Made by a program: the position numbers and the translations under genes. A DNA stretch of 64,000 nucleotides from Diaporthe sp. PMI_573 (taxonomy: Eukaryota; Ascomycota; Sordariomycetes; Diaporthales; Diaporthaceae): the NCBI GenBank assembly GCA_021399435.1, contig JAJTUP010000027.1, forward strand, positions 434,001 through 498,000, written 5' to 3'. The notes below the pieces were generated by a model. That model worked only from the letters and a program-made list of their open reading frames with translations, ran no database searches and had not been told where the DNA came from. This document shows, in pieces, positions 1 through 9,791 of the stretch (position 1 is the stretch's first letter; each line of letters starts with the position of its first letter).

Positions 1-290
1 TTGGACCTGGCCGCCACGGGTCTCCACCCGTCTCTGTTCTGCTGACGCGATGGCTGCATATCTTTGCGACGAAACCAGGCTCGTGCGATCTTGTCCTTCT
101 CCTCCCGGTCGGCAGCCACAATATCCTTCGCCTCATTGTACTGGTTGCGAAAGGTGTTGAGCTCCGCCGCCGCAGCGTCAAGGCTCTCCTTGGTCTGTTC
201 CAGCTGTGTTGTCTGCTTCTCCCGCTCGTCAAGCAGCAGGTCAAGTTGATGCCTTATGGGAGCCGCTTTGGCCTCGAATTTGGAAGCCAT
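1..290 (-). CDS. Coiled-coil protein, 3' part beyond the window edge
   Basis: On the minus strand an uninterrupted frame of about 96 codons runs from the ATG at 290 off the left edge. It is rich in Glu, Lys, Gln, Leu and Ala with heptad-like spacing (for example LLLDEREKQTTQLEQ), so a coiled coil is likely; a basic stretch WFRRKDMQPSRQQNR follows near the edge. No catalytic motif is visible and I do not recognise the family. The start is uncertain: the same frame stays open upstream to a TGA near 331, and beyond that TGA a compatible stretch (KKWAETEAEY) exists. Either an upstream exon is missing or CGA has become TGA, as RIP would do. Codon quality is good compared with the decayed sequence that follows. 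Confidence 0.5.
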   Translation of the reverse strand, partial: MASKFEAKAAPIRHQLDLLLDEREKQTTQLEQTKESLDAAAAELNTFRNQYNEAKDIVAADREEKDKIARAWFRRKDMQPSRQQNRDGWRPVAARS

Positions 291-2113
291 CCTCTCGTCC
301 TCTCGGGCTCGAATCTGTTTTGTGTTATATCAATACTCTGCCTCTGTCTCGGCCCACTTCTTCTGAGGAGTTTAAGTGTTGTCCATGATATTCCGTTCTT
401 TACGAGAAGGCGAAGAAGAACCAGGGAAAGGGCAAACCATGGTTGCGACGAACTGCCTAATGGTTGTAATTGTGGAATGGTTGGAAAGGAGCGTGTCAGA
501 AACTCGGGCGTTGGGTAGTGATGATGCAACGCGGGCTTTCCAATCACCCCGTCGTGGAATTATCTGGTGCTTGTAGAGCGCAGGTTTTTATTCTGCCTGG
601 ATAACCTATTATCTACCTACCAGGAAGTCAAGCACATGTTATTGCATAGTAAGGATAGTAGCACATCATTTCGGATAACGTCTGAGAGCATGATGCACAT
701 GATAGGGGCTACAGCCTTGGTCCCACCATTGCAGGGGCTACCACTGTAGGCTTCGTTTCCACTGTATACCAGGTTCATCGTGATGTTGATACTCATTATC
801 ACCAAAGACCTTATGGCCGCTCGACAGAAATTATTCTCACCCAATTTCAAGCCCCTCTATGTAGGTGACACTGGGATTGAGGCATGTTCGCGAGTGTAAC
901 GTCACTCAACGATTCTTAAGACGGTTTTGGGTGCGGCCATGAAAGGCATTGATCATACCGCGCTTGGTATGAACTCTCCCGTGATGGCGGAGTCTCTCGG
1001 GCAGTTTGGTGGATGTCAAGTTATGGCAGGGGTGTTCGGCAGAGGCAATGGGGACAGCATTGTTGACGAGCGCTGAGCGAGGGACTTCAGCCGTGAAGGT
1101 GAGCCCAAGAGGGGAGAAGCGAAATTTACACTGCCCCCTAGCAGCGCGTCGTCTGACGTCGCGACCAATGCTGGCCATAGTGGGTTTGCTTAGCCCGCGG
1201 ACTGTTGGCACCACTTAGGCGCCAGAGTCGGATCCAGGGATCGGGATGGGGAGGAGAGTGGAAGACGGATGGCTGGAGAGTGGCAAGGCTGCAACTTTCC
1301 CAACGCATAATGCGGAGAACTGCAGAAGCTGAGCCGCCAAATAGGTCACTTCGAGACGTCGCCAGCATGCAGGGATCAATTATTGGGATTTCCATAATTA
1401 TGTTCTCAAAATCTTAACTATAGTTAATAATAACGGTCACCCCCATTAGGTTAGACCGCCTTTGCAATCAGTAAGGTTGCACCAACCTCAATTATGCATA
1501 CAACCTTAAACTCAGTAGGAGCTACACACAATACAAACACGGCCGGCCGTGTAATCCGGCCCACATTGGCTGCGTAAGGGCACAAACTACGGGCCAGAAG
1601 GAGCCAGAAGGAGCCAGGAAGGTGGCGCTACATGGGCGCCAGAGTAAATCACCGCTTTCTCTGACAACATGCTGGAGCGGCGACCGCGGCGAGGCGAAGA
1701 GCAACGTTTGCGCCCATGACGTGTTGAGTCAAACAACAGCAACCTAGCGTGCAACTAGATCGCTCAGGTCGTAGATTTACAAAATGTCATATAGCGTTCC
1801 ATGAAAATACATACTTTATACCTCAATCACCATATAACTATCAATGTAGGGTAGTCCTCTGCCATACTTAATATAGGCCGCACTAGCATCCTCTTCAGTA
1901 AGACCTTGAGTGCTAGCGTTACTAAATTGAAGCCCCAGATTTGGCCGTCCTCTGGCGGCGCTCTATGACGTTTCCCACACCTAGCTTTGAAGTATCCCTA
2001 CTTTAAACCGTAAGTTGCGGACCGAGTCTTCCAATGTACGACCTTGTTGCCTTTCCTCTACAAGGTTGAGTTACCAACTCGCCAACAGTAGACTATAGTT
2101 TAATATAGTGCCG
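291..2113. other. Intergenic stretch with no supportable gene
   Basis: Only short open frames in all six frames. From about 1,400 onward the sequence turns AT-richer with dense stops in every frame, like other decayed parts of this block. No terminal repeats or RNA gene seen. Confidence 0.5.
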
Positions 2114-2509
2114 CTAAAGATCCCGCATCTCCTCTATCAGCTCTCGCTGAAGTTCTGGAACCGAACTCTGCTTTAACTGAGGGGTAGATGGCTTCATCGG
2201 TCTTTCCTCGAGGACCGGACTCTCAGGTTCCGCCTAAGGCATGGTCTTTATTTCGTTTTCGGTGACCCTGTGTTCCATTCTCAATCAGAAGAGGTCACTA
2301 AGAATGCAGAGGGTAGAGTTAACTTGCTTCTTGGGTCCTCGTTTCTTGGGTACAGAGTTTTCACATTTTACTCCTCTGTAAACACACCACTGACAGGGCC
2401 TTTTCCTCTCACATCTTATCTTACTTTGACGACAAGACTAGCAGGCCAGGCCTACAAGCTTTAAAAGCCCCTGTGGGGGTTCCTGTGGTGGTCGAAAGTA
2501 AGAAACCAT
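2114..2509 (-). pseudogene. Zn2Cys6 transcription factor remnant (N-terminal part)
   Basis: The minus frame from the ATG at 2509 gives a short leader, then a Zn2Cys6 binuclear cluster: C-x-S-C, RQSKIR, C, ERKRP, C-Q-W-C, VYRGVK, C, followed by the usual basic linker (ENSVPKKRGPKK). Spacing C-x2-C-x6-C-x5-C-x2-C-x6-C matches the Gal4-type fungal DNA-binding domain. The residue after the first cysteine is a TAG stop; glutamine CAG to TAG is the simplest origin and is a C-to-T change of RIP type. The frame then meets a TGA, possibly inside an intron starting at GTTAAC, and a downstream open piece ends at a TAG at 2114-2116. No fungal transcription-factor middle-homology domain can be followed. 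Non-functional as it stands. Confidence 0.7.
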
Positions 2510-3224
2510 GTTTTAATAGTACTAGTTCGAGGTTGAGAAGTCCCCATGGATCTCATAATCCTCTTATAACGAGATGGCCTTGCTCAAAACCTCAAATTTC
2601 CCGTAAAGAAAGCTATTCCATCACATGGGAGCAAGAGGAGGGTAGTGACCGGCACCCAACCAAAGAGAGGTGCACCATTTATAATTGGGACCTAGACCAA
2701 AGCGCCAATTTTTAAAACTGGTAATTCTAGAACCAACCACGCTGCGCCAAGCAACCTGCAGACAACCAGGGTGTCTGGTGGACTCGGCATCTATCGGATT
2801 GCCATAAAGTCGTAAAGGAATCCGAAGGTCGCTCGCACCTCATCCAGTGTTAGGTAGGGCATAACATTGTTAGAAATTGGTGGCGGATCTGCCAAATCCA
2901 CGTCGCACAGCAATCTCCTGCCGAACATGATCGAGAACAAGACCACAAACCCTATCACACTCTAACCCTGCTTGCGGCCCTGGTTCCCAACGAGGTCGGA
3001 CATGCATCCCGGATGTCACCATTACCACTCATACCTCAGGAAACATTTTGGTACTCTGTCACAATAATATAAGGGAGACCAGTGTTTCCCTGAATATATA
3101 GACCTCCCATTCGTTGATTGAAGCACAGAAATGATTAATTCGACCAGGCAGCCCCTCTGCTGGCACATGTCGGCACCATATCGTAGACTCCGGTCCTTGG
3201 GACTCCTTGTCTACAGCCATTTAT
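2510..3224. other. Spacer without recognisable gene
   Basis: Frames are short and interrupted on both strands. No RNA gene, repeat or recognisable protein motif found. Confidence 0.45.
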
Positions 3225-4038
3225 TTAATGAGGCTGGGAGAATTTGAACTCCATCCCGCCAGTACCACCAATCGGTAACTCATCATTCACGCGCCGGCCC
3301 CCCTGTTCTTCGAAACAGACGGGTAAGCTGGAGTTTTGTAACATGGTAGCTGCATGCAGCGATGAGTTACCAAGACACGTCCCGTACGCAAAGGATACAT
3401 TATGGGGAAGGCCGTAATCAACCTCTGGGGCGGAGCCCCATGCCTCGTTGCCATCACGCATATAGCCGAGATGTACTCTGTTTTCCTCCTCTGTTGGAAG
3501 TTTTCTATGTCTTTGCTCAGCATACTCAGGTACCCAAAATGCGGGTAGATTAGAATTTGTGGCGCCACCCTCTTCTTCACGGCCGCTGTTGTTAAGTCCA
3601 ACTTTTTCAGCATGAAGCTGTTGGATTCTGGCTTGAAGGCTCTCGTTTGTATATTGAAGAGATTGGTGTGTAGTCTGAAGCTCTTGGTTTGTGGCTCCAA
3701 GGCTCCGGTTTGTGAGTTGAAGCTCCCGGACTATAGTCTGAAGCTCCCGGACTATAGTCTGAAGCTCCCGGACTGTACCCCCAAATCTACGAGCCTTAGA
3801 GAATGCACTTTCGGGAGCATCTTTTCTATTTTCATCATTGTCAGAGGGATTGGAATATAGGATACGAAACACTTACTGCCTGTCAGTTGCTGATTCGAGA
3901 AGTGTGTTTTGTGTGTCCGTTGTGCACTCTATTCCCATCTGTAAGCACTTTGAGCAAGGCTTGTTCCTATCGCATCCCAGTCTTCTTTTTGAACAAGAGT
4001 GACAAGCCTGGCCCCCCTACTTTCTGTCGCTTGGCCAT
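3225..4038 (-). pseudogene. Zn2Cys6 protein with coiled coil, frameshifted at the start
   Basis: Exon 2 is an open frame from 3825 to the stop at 3225. A 51-base intron at 3826-3876 has GTAAGT, a CTCTGAC branch site and a TAG acceptor. Splicing joins in frame to an upstream exon holding a complete Zn2Cys6 cluster, C-HS-C-SKRRLG-C-DRNKP-C-SK-C-LQMGIE-C, with its first Cys codon at 4004-4002. The ATG at 4038 (MAKRQKV...) has the right N-terminus but is one base out of frame with the cluster: a run of six G at 4011-4016 puts TAG just upstream. With five G the protein would be continuous, about 270 residues. After the cluster comes a leucine heptad region built on three VRELQTI-type repeats, then an unrecognised C-terminus. 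No middle-homology domain. The frameshift could be real or a homopolymer error. Confidence 0.72.
3719..3780 (-). repeat. 21-bp tandem repeat, three copies, encoding coiled-coil heptads
   Basis: Copies start at 3719, 3740 and 3761; the first two are identical and the third diverges at its end. The period equals one heptad (seven codons), so each unit adds two helical turns of coiled coil to the Zn2Cys6 protein. Confidence 0.85.
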
Positions 4039-4257
4039 GTTAAGCTTGGATTGATCACAGTACCGAGCGAAAACTGAGAGATGTGGGAATGTGTGAGGAT
4101 GTGTGGTATGATTGGGGACGATTGAGAGGTCAGCGAGGGGTCATGTTCTATGAGTGACCAGTCCATAGGTCGGAAAAGTCTGACCCGCGCATCAAGACAG
4201 GGTCTCTTCAAATAGCATAAATATGGCTGGCTCCACGGACCTGATCAACGGTTCATT

Positions 4258-5574
4258 GTGACGTCTTATAATCTGCTTTTAACGAGAAGCTTACTCGCAA
4301 CGAAAACAGACATTAATCTTGACAACATTATTTATACCAACGCCGCATCCTTTGAGGCAAGCATGGCGCTCTCCAATGTCTCCTTTGAACCTGATGGGTT
4401 GGAGACCGACTTTATGGATCTCGCTACTAGCAGCATCGTTCATACCGACGCCGCATCCTCTAAGGCAAGCACGCCGTTCTCCAACGCCTTGCTTGAGGCT
4501 AATGGGTTGGTGACGGACTTCGCTTATCTCGAGACTGTTACTAGTGAAGACGAAGATGATGTCTTAATTGCTTTTAATCTTGGCCTTGACCCACTCCAAA
4601 TAGATTGTGAGGTCCTTTGTGAATGGGCGGCAGTATACTGCATACTGTCCATGGTCAGTTTGTCCCTGGTTATGATCCAACCTTTATGAGGCTAATTGTG
4701 TAGAAAAGGCCCCCAACGGATCCAGCCTTGCAATCCACAATGATCCTGCAGTACGTTTATAATCATGTCAACGCCTTACTTTGAAAAAAAGATGTTGATC
4801 TTCCAAGATATCAGCAGTACGAACGCGTTTTCGAGCATAAACTACACGCAGCTCCTATTACGTACATTGATCAACAGCACGTCCTCGAAGTAGGCTGTGG
4901 GATGGGTGACTGGACTCAGTACGTTCAATGTGCAAATCAAGGATTCCCACTTGCTCACTCCTTTTTTAGGCAATATGCCCTTCAGCATCCGAACGTGGTT
5001 GTGTCGGGTACTGAACCGGCTCTTCTCCCGATCCCGGCGCCCCGCGTCCCGAACTGCTCTTTCGCGCACTATGACTTCGCAAGTGGGCCTATTGAATTCA
5101 CTCACAATCCTTTCGACTTCATTAGGAGAAACTGGCTGGATGGTCGCGTAAACAACTGGTCGGGATTCTTAAACAGAGCCTGGCGCTCACTAAAGTGCGG
5201 CGGTTTCATCGAGCTACAAGCTACACGATATCGCTCGCTATCATGTTCCAGTTAGAGCAAATCACCCCTGGGCAGAGGTGCCGAAATTATTTGGGACATG
5301 TGGCCAGATGATCGAACGATCCTTTGGGTTGACCTCCTCGGGCCAGCTGAGAAATCTTATGGAGGCGGCTGGTTTTGTTAACGTCACAGAGTCCTGAAAG
5401 TGCATTCCTATCGAAGCATCTGATGACATGGGAAAATGGATTCTCGCGACCCTGTTTGATGAGATTGATGCTCTGGTCCGCATTGCTATGCACGGTTCAT
5501 TCAACGAGGCCGCGCACGAGGTCTACATGAAAATGTTGAGGAGCAGCCCTCGCTCTCTTACTCTTACTAGGTGA
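4258..5574 (+). pseudogene. LaeA/UMTA-type SAM methyltransferase pseudogene
   Basis: Pieces in several plus frames line up in the order of the fungal UMTA/LaeA-like methyltransferases. First an acidic N-terminal part (4,258-4,600), then VNGRQYTAY in another frame near 4,615 (family: ENGRxYHxY), then FEHKLHAAPI and the SAM-binding motif I VLEVGCGMGDW around 4,840-4,910, then WSGFLNRAWRSLKCGGFIELQ-like residues near 5,160-5,215 (family: LKPGGYxExQ). A frameshift at about 5,215-5,235 leads to NHPWAEVPKLFG and LRNLMEAAGFVNV, the typical (L)xxAGFxxV element. An in-frame TGA follows, and the C-terminus ends at the TGA of 5,572-5,574. At least two frameshifts and one stop make it a pseudogene. Family members methylate small molecules or act in secondary-metabolism regulation; which subgroup cannot be told. 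Confidence 0.7.
4332..4547 (+). repeat. 108-bp direct tandem duplication in the methyltransferase N-terminus
   Basis: Two diverged copies, beginning near 4332 and 4440, offset by exactly 36 codons; both encode an acidic segment with the shared pattern T-[ND]-AAS and LSNVSFEPDGL or FSNALLEANGL. The divergence suggests an old duplication inside the coding region. Confidence 0.75.
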
Positions 5575-8500
5575 GCGAAAGAGTCCAGATGTGTCGAGAT
5601 TAATATTGACTAGCTATTAGTGTCACAGTTTGGGCTCAGAAGCCCTTAGAAATTAACATCCAACACTAAGATGTTTTTCGGGAGTTCTGGACTAATGTAG
5701 ACATCTTTAATATATACAAACAAAAGTTTCTCTCGCTTCAGAACCGCTTATAAGTGATCTCTGCTTCAGGCTTCTGTACAATCTCACCAAATGTGCTAAT
5801 TGCTGGGACTTAAGAGTTAGTTAGAAGCTTCTCAGGCATGTTCTTCTTTTCCTACCTCTTGTCAGTTAAGCCTATGACTTTTACGTAGTACTCACCGAAG
5901 AAGTGGTAGAGGGTAACGGGGGCGCCGCTGAATTGCTTGAGGTTTTCTCTGTAATGTCTATAGTCGACTCTAGTGTCTATAAGTAGTTGTCTGTTATATG
6001 TAAAGCAAGTTGAAAGCAGGGCGGTTTGTATTATGCCTATCCTGAGTAGGTATACTTTGCATCTTAAATAGAATCTGTCTCTAAGTAGAGTGTCAAATCT
6101 CACTGCGTTGTTGCCTGAATGCGATGGCAGGACCAGATGTATGCACCGACCTGGTCAACCTCTGGAGCCACACCAACGCGCCTATAACATCTAATGCAGG
6201 CCTCGATCGTATGCAGAAATGTGAGCCGGAAACTAGAGCGCCGGCGACTATCAGCTATCATGCAGACTGAGGTCAGGCCCAGGTTCCTTTCCTCACTTAT
6301 AAACAGCTACACGGCCGTCATCCAATCCAAGGACTTAGGCATGATAATGCTAGAAATGGACAGCCAGACAAGTGACCTGCTAATGCTTGTTCCACGGACA
6401 GGCAACACAGAAATAGGCGGACGGACTCAGAAGCAGGCGCATGACAATCCAAAGGGTATAGACTGGAGGGTACCAGATGATCTTCTGAGTAATTATTGGA
6501 GCAGTAGCAGCAGCAGCGGCCGTCACCGCGACTGGAATTGGTTACAGCGCGCTCTTTCGACCAGGGTTCAGGACATCTCTCTCAACTTGAGTTCAGAAAA
6601 GAAATCTCCGCATTGTCAAGCTCGTTTTGTTAAAACTGACTTGGAGTTATACCTATCGTAGACGCAGTACCAGGGGTCTTCCTGTCAAAGCTACAGGGGG
6701 GTTCTCTATATCAGGAAATTCCCCATTTCGTATATTATACCTAGTATTTCCGGTTAGACATGCGGGGTGGTGTGCTTATCAGAAAATATCCCCTTGCTTG
6801 TGCCGCAGCAGGGACTCCCCGTTATCCGCACCCGGTGCCCTACTTATCAGGGGAAGGCTGAAAGGACAGTGGAGCCCAAGGTCTGCCTGATAGATCCACA
6901 CCAGCCCATTACAGGAGGGAAAATCTCACAAGAGACTGTCCAGTAGCTACAGTTCGCCCCGTCAGGACTTTCAGCCCGCGAAACATTGGGAGAAAGGAGC
7001 CGTCGAAAATGTGCTATTTGAAGGTCTGGTGATCTTGAAAGTACAAGTACCTAGTGACATACGGAGGATTTTCGATGTACATAGAACAAGGGGAACAGGC
7101 CACTGACTCTTAACTGTGTCCCTTCTATGTGCTGCAAGGTATGTGTAGATATCTACGAGCTAAGTCTTCTTCCGCTTAATCATATCCTCCCATGGTGTTT
7201 CCCGTGGCTGGCGATGCTGACAAGAGCCTGGGATCCTCGTGTAAGCTGGTAATTCAGCAGTGTTGCTAGCACAACTACGTACCACAATCCTTCCAGTATA
7301 TCCATTCCCTTTGGTGTATCGCGCTCAGAGGGGGGGTCCAGCGTGGTTTCCCTTTTAATGGGCAGCGACCGTGTAGTTTATAGACGGGGCACCACTGAGA
7401 AACTTGGTAAACCACATGGGTACATCGATATTCAATCTGGGAAGAGAGTTGCTTAGGAGATGCACAAAAATGGTGGTGGGGGAGGGGCAGTTGTAGCCTT
7501 AGAATTTACCTTGTTGTATTCACACATGGCGTCGCTTCTGGGCCAAGTTATACGTGTGGAAAGCATTCGAACAAGTTGACCGTGATAAATGGTTTTTCGG
7601 TGGACCTTCAGATTAGTCTCGCCAAATATATGAGGGAATGATATCGCACCTGAAAAATTGCAATACACGTGATTTCCGAGTATGCACTTATTATGGCTGC
7701 CACCCACCACCGGCTGCATGCAGCTCGATCAATCCCTACCCATGCAAAGACGGGACAAGGGCCGGAAGGGATTGGCGCTTTCATGCAGGATGGTTCCCAT
7801 GTGATTGAGTCCACTATATCGTGGACACTGGATGAGATCATATGCTGTGAGTACGAGACTTCAGTCTGCGAGCAAGAGTGAGGATATCTCCACGAAATCG
7901 TGGACCGAAATGAGAGTTTCATGTACCCTGGTTAATAAGCCATGGATCTCACCAGTGCCATTATGCCCATGATTCCGTGGACCCGGGGCGCTGAGAAACA
8001 CGTACCGGTGGCGACATGAGTGTGCCAGATTGTCGCAACCTGCTTCTTTCAGTAATCAAAAAAGCAAGAAAGAAAAGCAAGAAGGAAAAAAAGGGGGGCG
8101 TCGGGAGTCCGTATTATGTTCTTGGCCCTTCAATGCTGCATACATCCAAACCGGCTGTGTAACTGCATTCTGCACCATGGCCAACACGGCCCCAACCCTA
8201 CTCAACAGGTCGAGATTCTATCGGATTGCTGCTCATGCATCACACGAGCTGCCCAGATCACTTACAGCCGTGGTGGAGACCTTTCCGCTACCTCAGAAAG
8301 TAGCATCTTTGCAGAACAGCAAAATAAGGTTAAGCTGCTTATAAATTATACTATGTTTTTTGGCCTAGAGTTTTTTTATATCTAATATAATATTTAGCCC
8401 TATTTTTTAGACTAAATAAAGAGCCTAGTTTAGAAATATGCTGATAAGAAACGCTATGTTTTAACTAACTAATTAATAACTTTATACTATATTATTCTTT

Positions 8501-9791
8501 AAGGCCGACTTTAAATAGATATTAACCTGCCGGTAAGCTTATATATTTTAGGCCAGATAGGAATTTGGCAGAAATAGAGAAGATGGCCTACAGTCTGGCA
8601 ACCTGCACTTCGCTCCGCGAGACGGCCGAACCCCTGCACCCTGTTAACAGTAGAACGGTCTCAAGCAATTAATAAATGCGGCTGATGTTCCCATTGGCCA
8701 GGCGGCCTGCCCGACCACCTTCGCGTAGGCAGGCATGTGGAACATGTGCATGCCCAGACAGGCCGGTATGGTCGCACGGTGGCGAACCCAACACTGTACT
8801 AGGTACTGTTGTAGCGTCGGCGGCTACAGTCCATTCCCTGGGCTGCTTGCCGCCTGCCGTTGAGCCCCATGTACCCGCTTGAGACGGCGGGGAGCACCTC
8901 TGAGGAACCGGGGGGCTTGGCGCAGAGCAGGCATATCCTGCCAGCTGGCCGGTTGTCTTCTCTCCCGGCCCTACCGTGGTCGTGAGATGCGGCTTCATCT
9001 TTAAGGATCGAGGCGAGGGGATACATGCATGCCTGGGCTTACCGAGCGATGCCATCCTCCTCCTTTATGACCAGACTCATCACCTCCCTGGCAGTATCTC
9101 GCCATCACTGAGCAGTCCTACAGCCTGCCCCCCTCTGGTTTTAAGGAAGCCGGTCTCAACAATAACCCCTTTGGATATTAACCCTGCCACTGCGAAGAAG
9201 GGACGGTTCTCGACAGCTGCTGGGCTCACATCGACACCCTGCACACAAGTCCGCTGGTGGGTGAGGACACATGGTGGACCCGGGACCGAGCGACGCTTAG
9301 AGCATGTAGAAGAGGCCCCCAGGACGCGGGCGCGGAAGCCGGCCTGTTCGGATACTACCTACCACCTTGCTTCATATCGCGCGCTGCTCAGCATAAGGCA
9401 CAGGTGGAGTCATTCATCAGCAAGAACAGATGGGGGAGTTGATCGCATGCGTCGGCGACCTTGGCGCGACTTAGAAAGGATCTCGGCAGGGAGGTGGATA
9501 TTATTAGAGGTGAAAGATCACGGGGAGTTGGTTGTCCTCGTCGACCAAGAGCTGAGCCTAGCACGGGGCGAGCGTGGAGGAATGTCTCGACGAGCTTATT
9601 TGAGGGACAGAGTCTTCCATAATGCCTGGAAAAGGGGCCTTATGGACGTAGATCTGAAATACCTTATGATCTGCCCATCCCGATGATGTGATGCGCGACC
9701 AATGAGGCATCCAAGGCTACTTATGGTCAGTCTATTACCTAGGGCCATTCCAAGCAAAAGATACCAAGCCCCACGCTTCCGCCACATTGAA
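5575..9791. other. 4.2-kb decayed spacer, no supportable gene
   Basis: Open frames up to about 236 codons occur (for example on plus at 8,976-9,686), but none shows a domain, conserved motif or convincing splice structure. The stretch at 8,345-8,560 is very AT-rich (runs of TTTATATCTAATATAATATT type), as expected of RIP-mutated repeat sequence. The part at 8,670-9,060 is GC-rich and looks non-coding. No terminal repeats or RNA gene recognised. Confidence 0.4.

Noticed and set aside
5852..6103. Minus frame of 83 codons with Tyr/Arg-rich sequence
   Set aside because: Looked faintly like a mobile-element protein, but no motif could be named.
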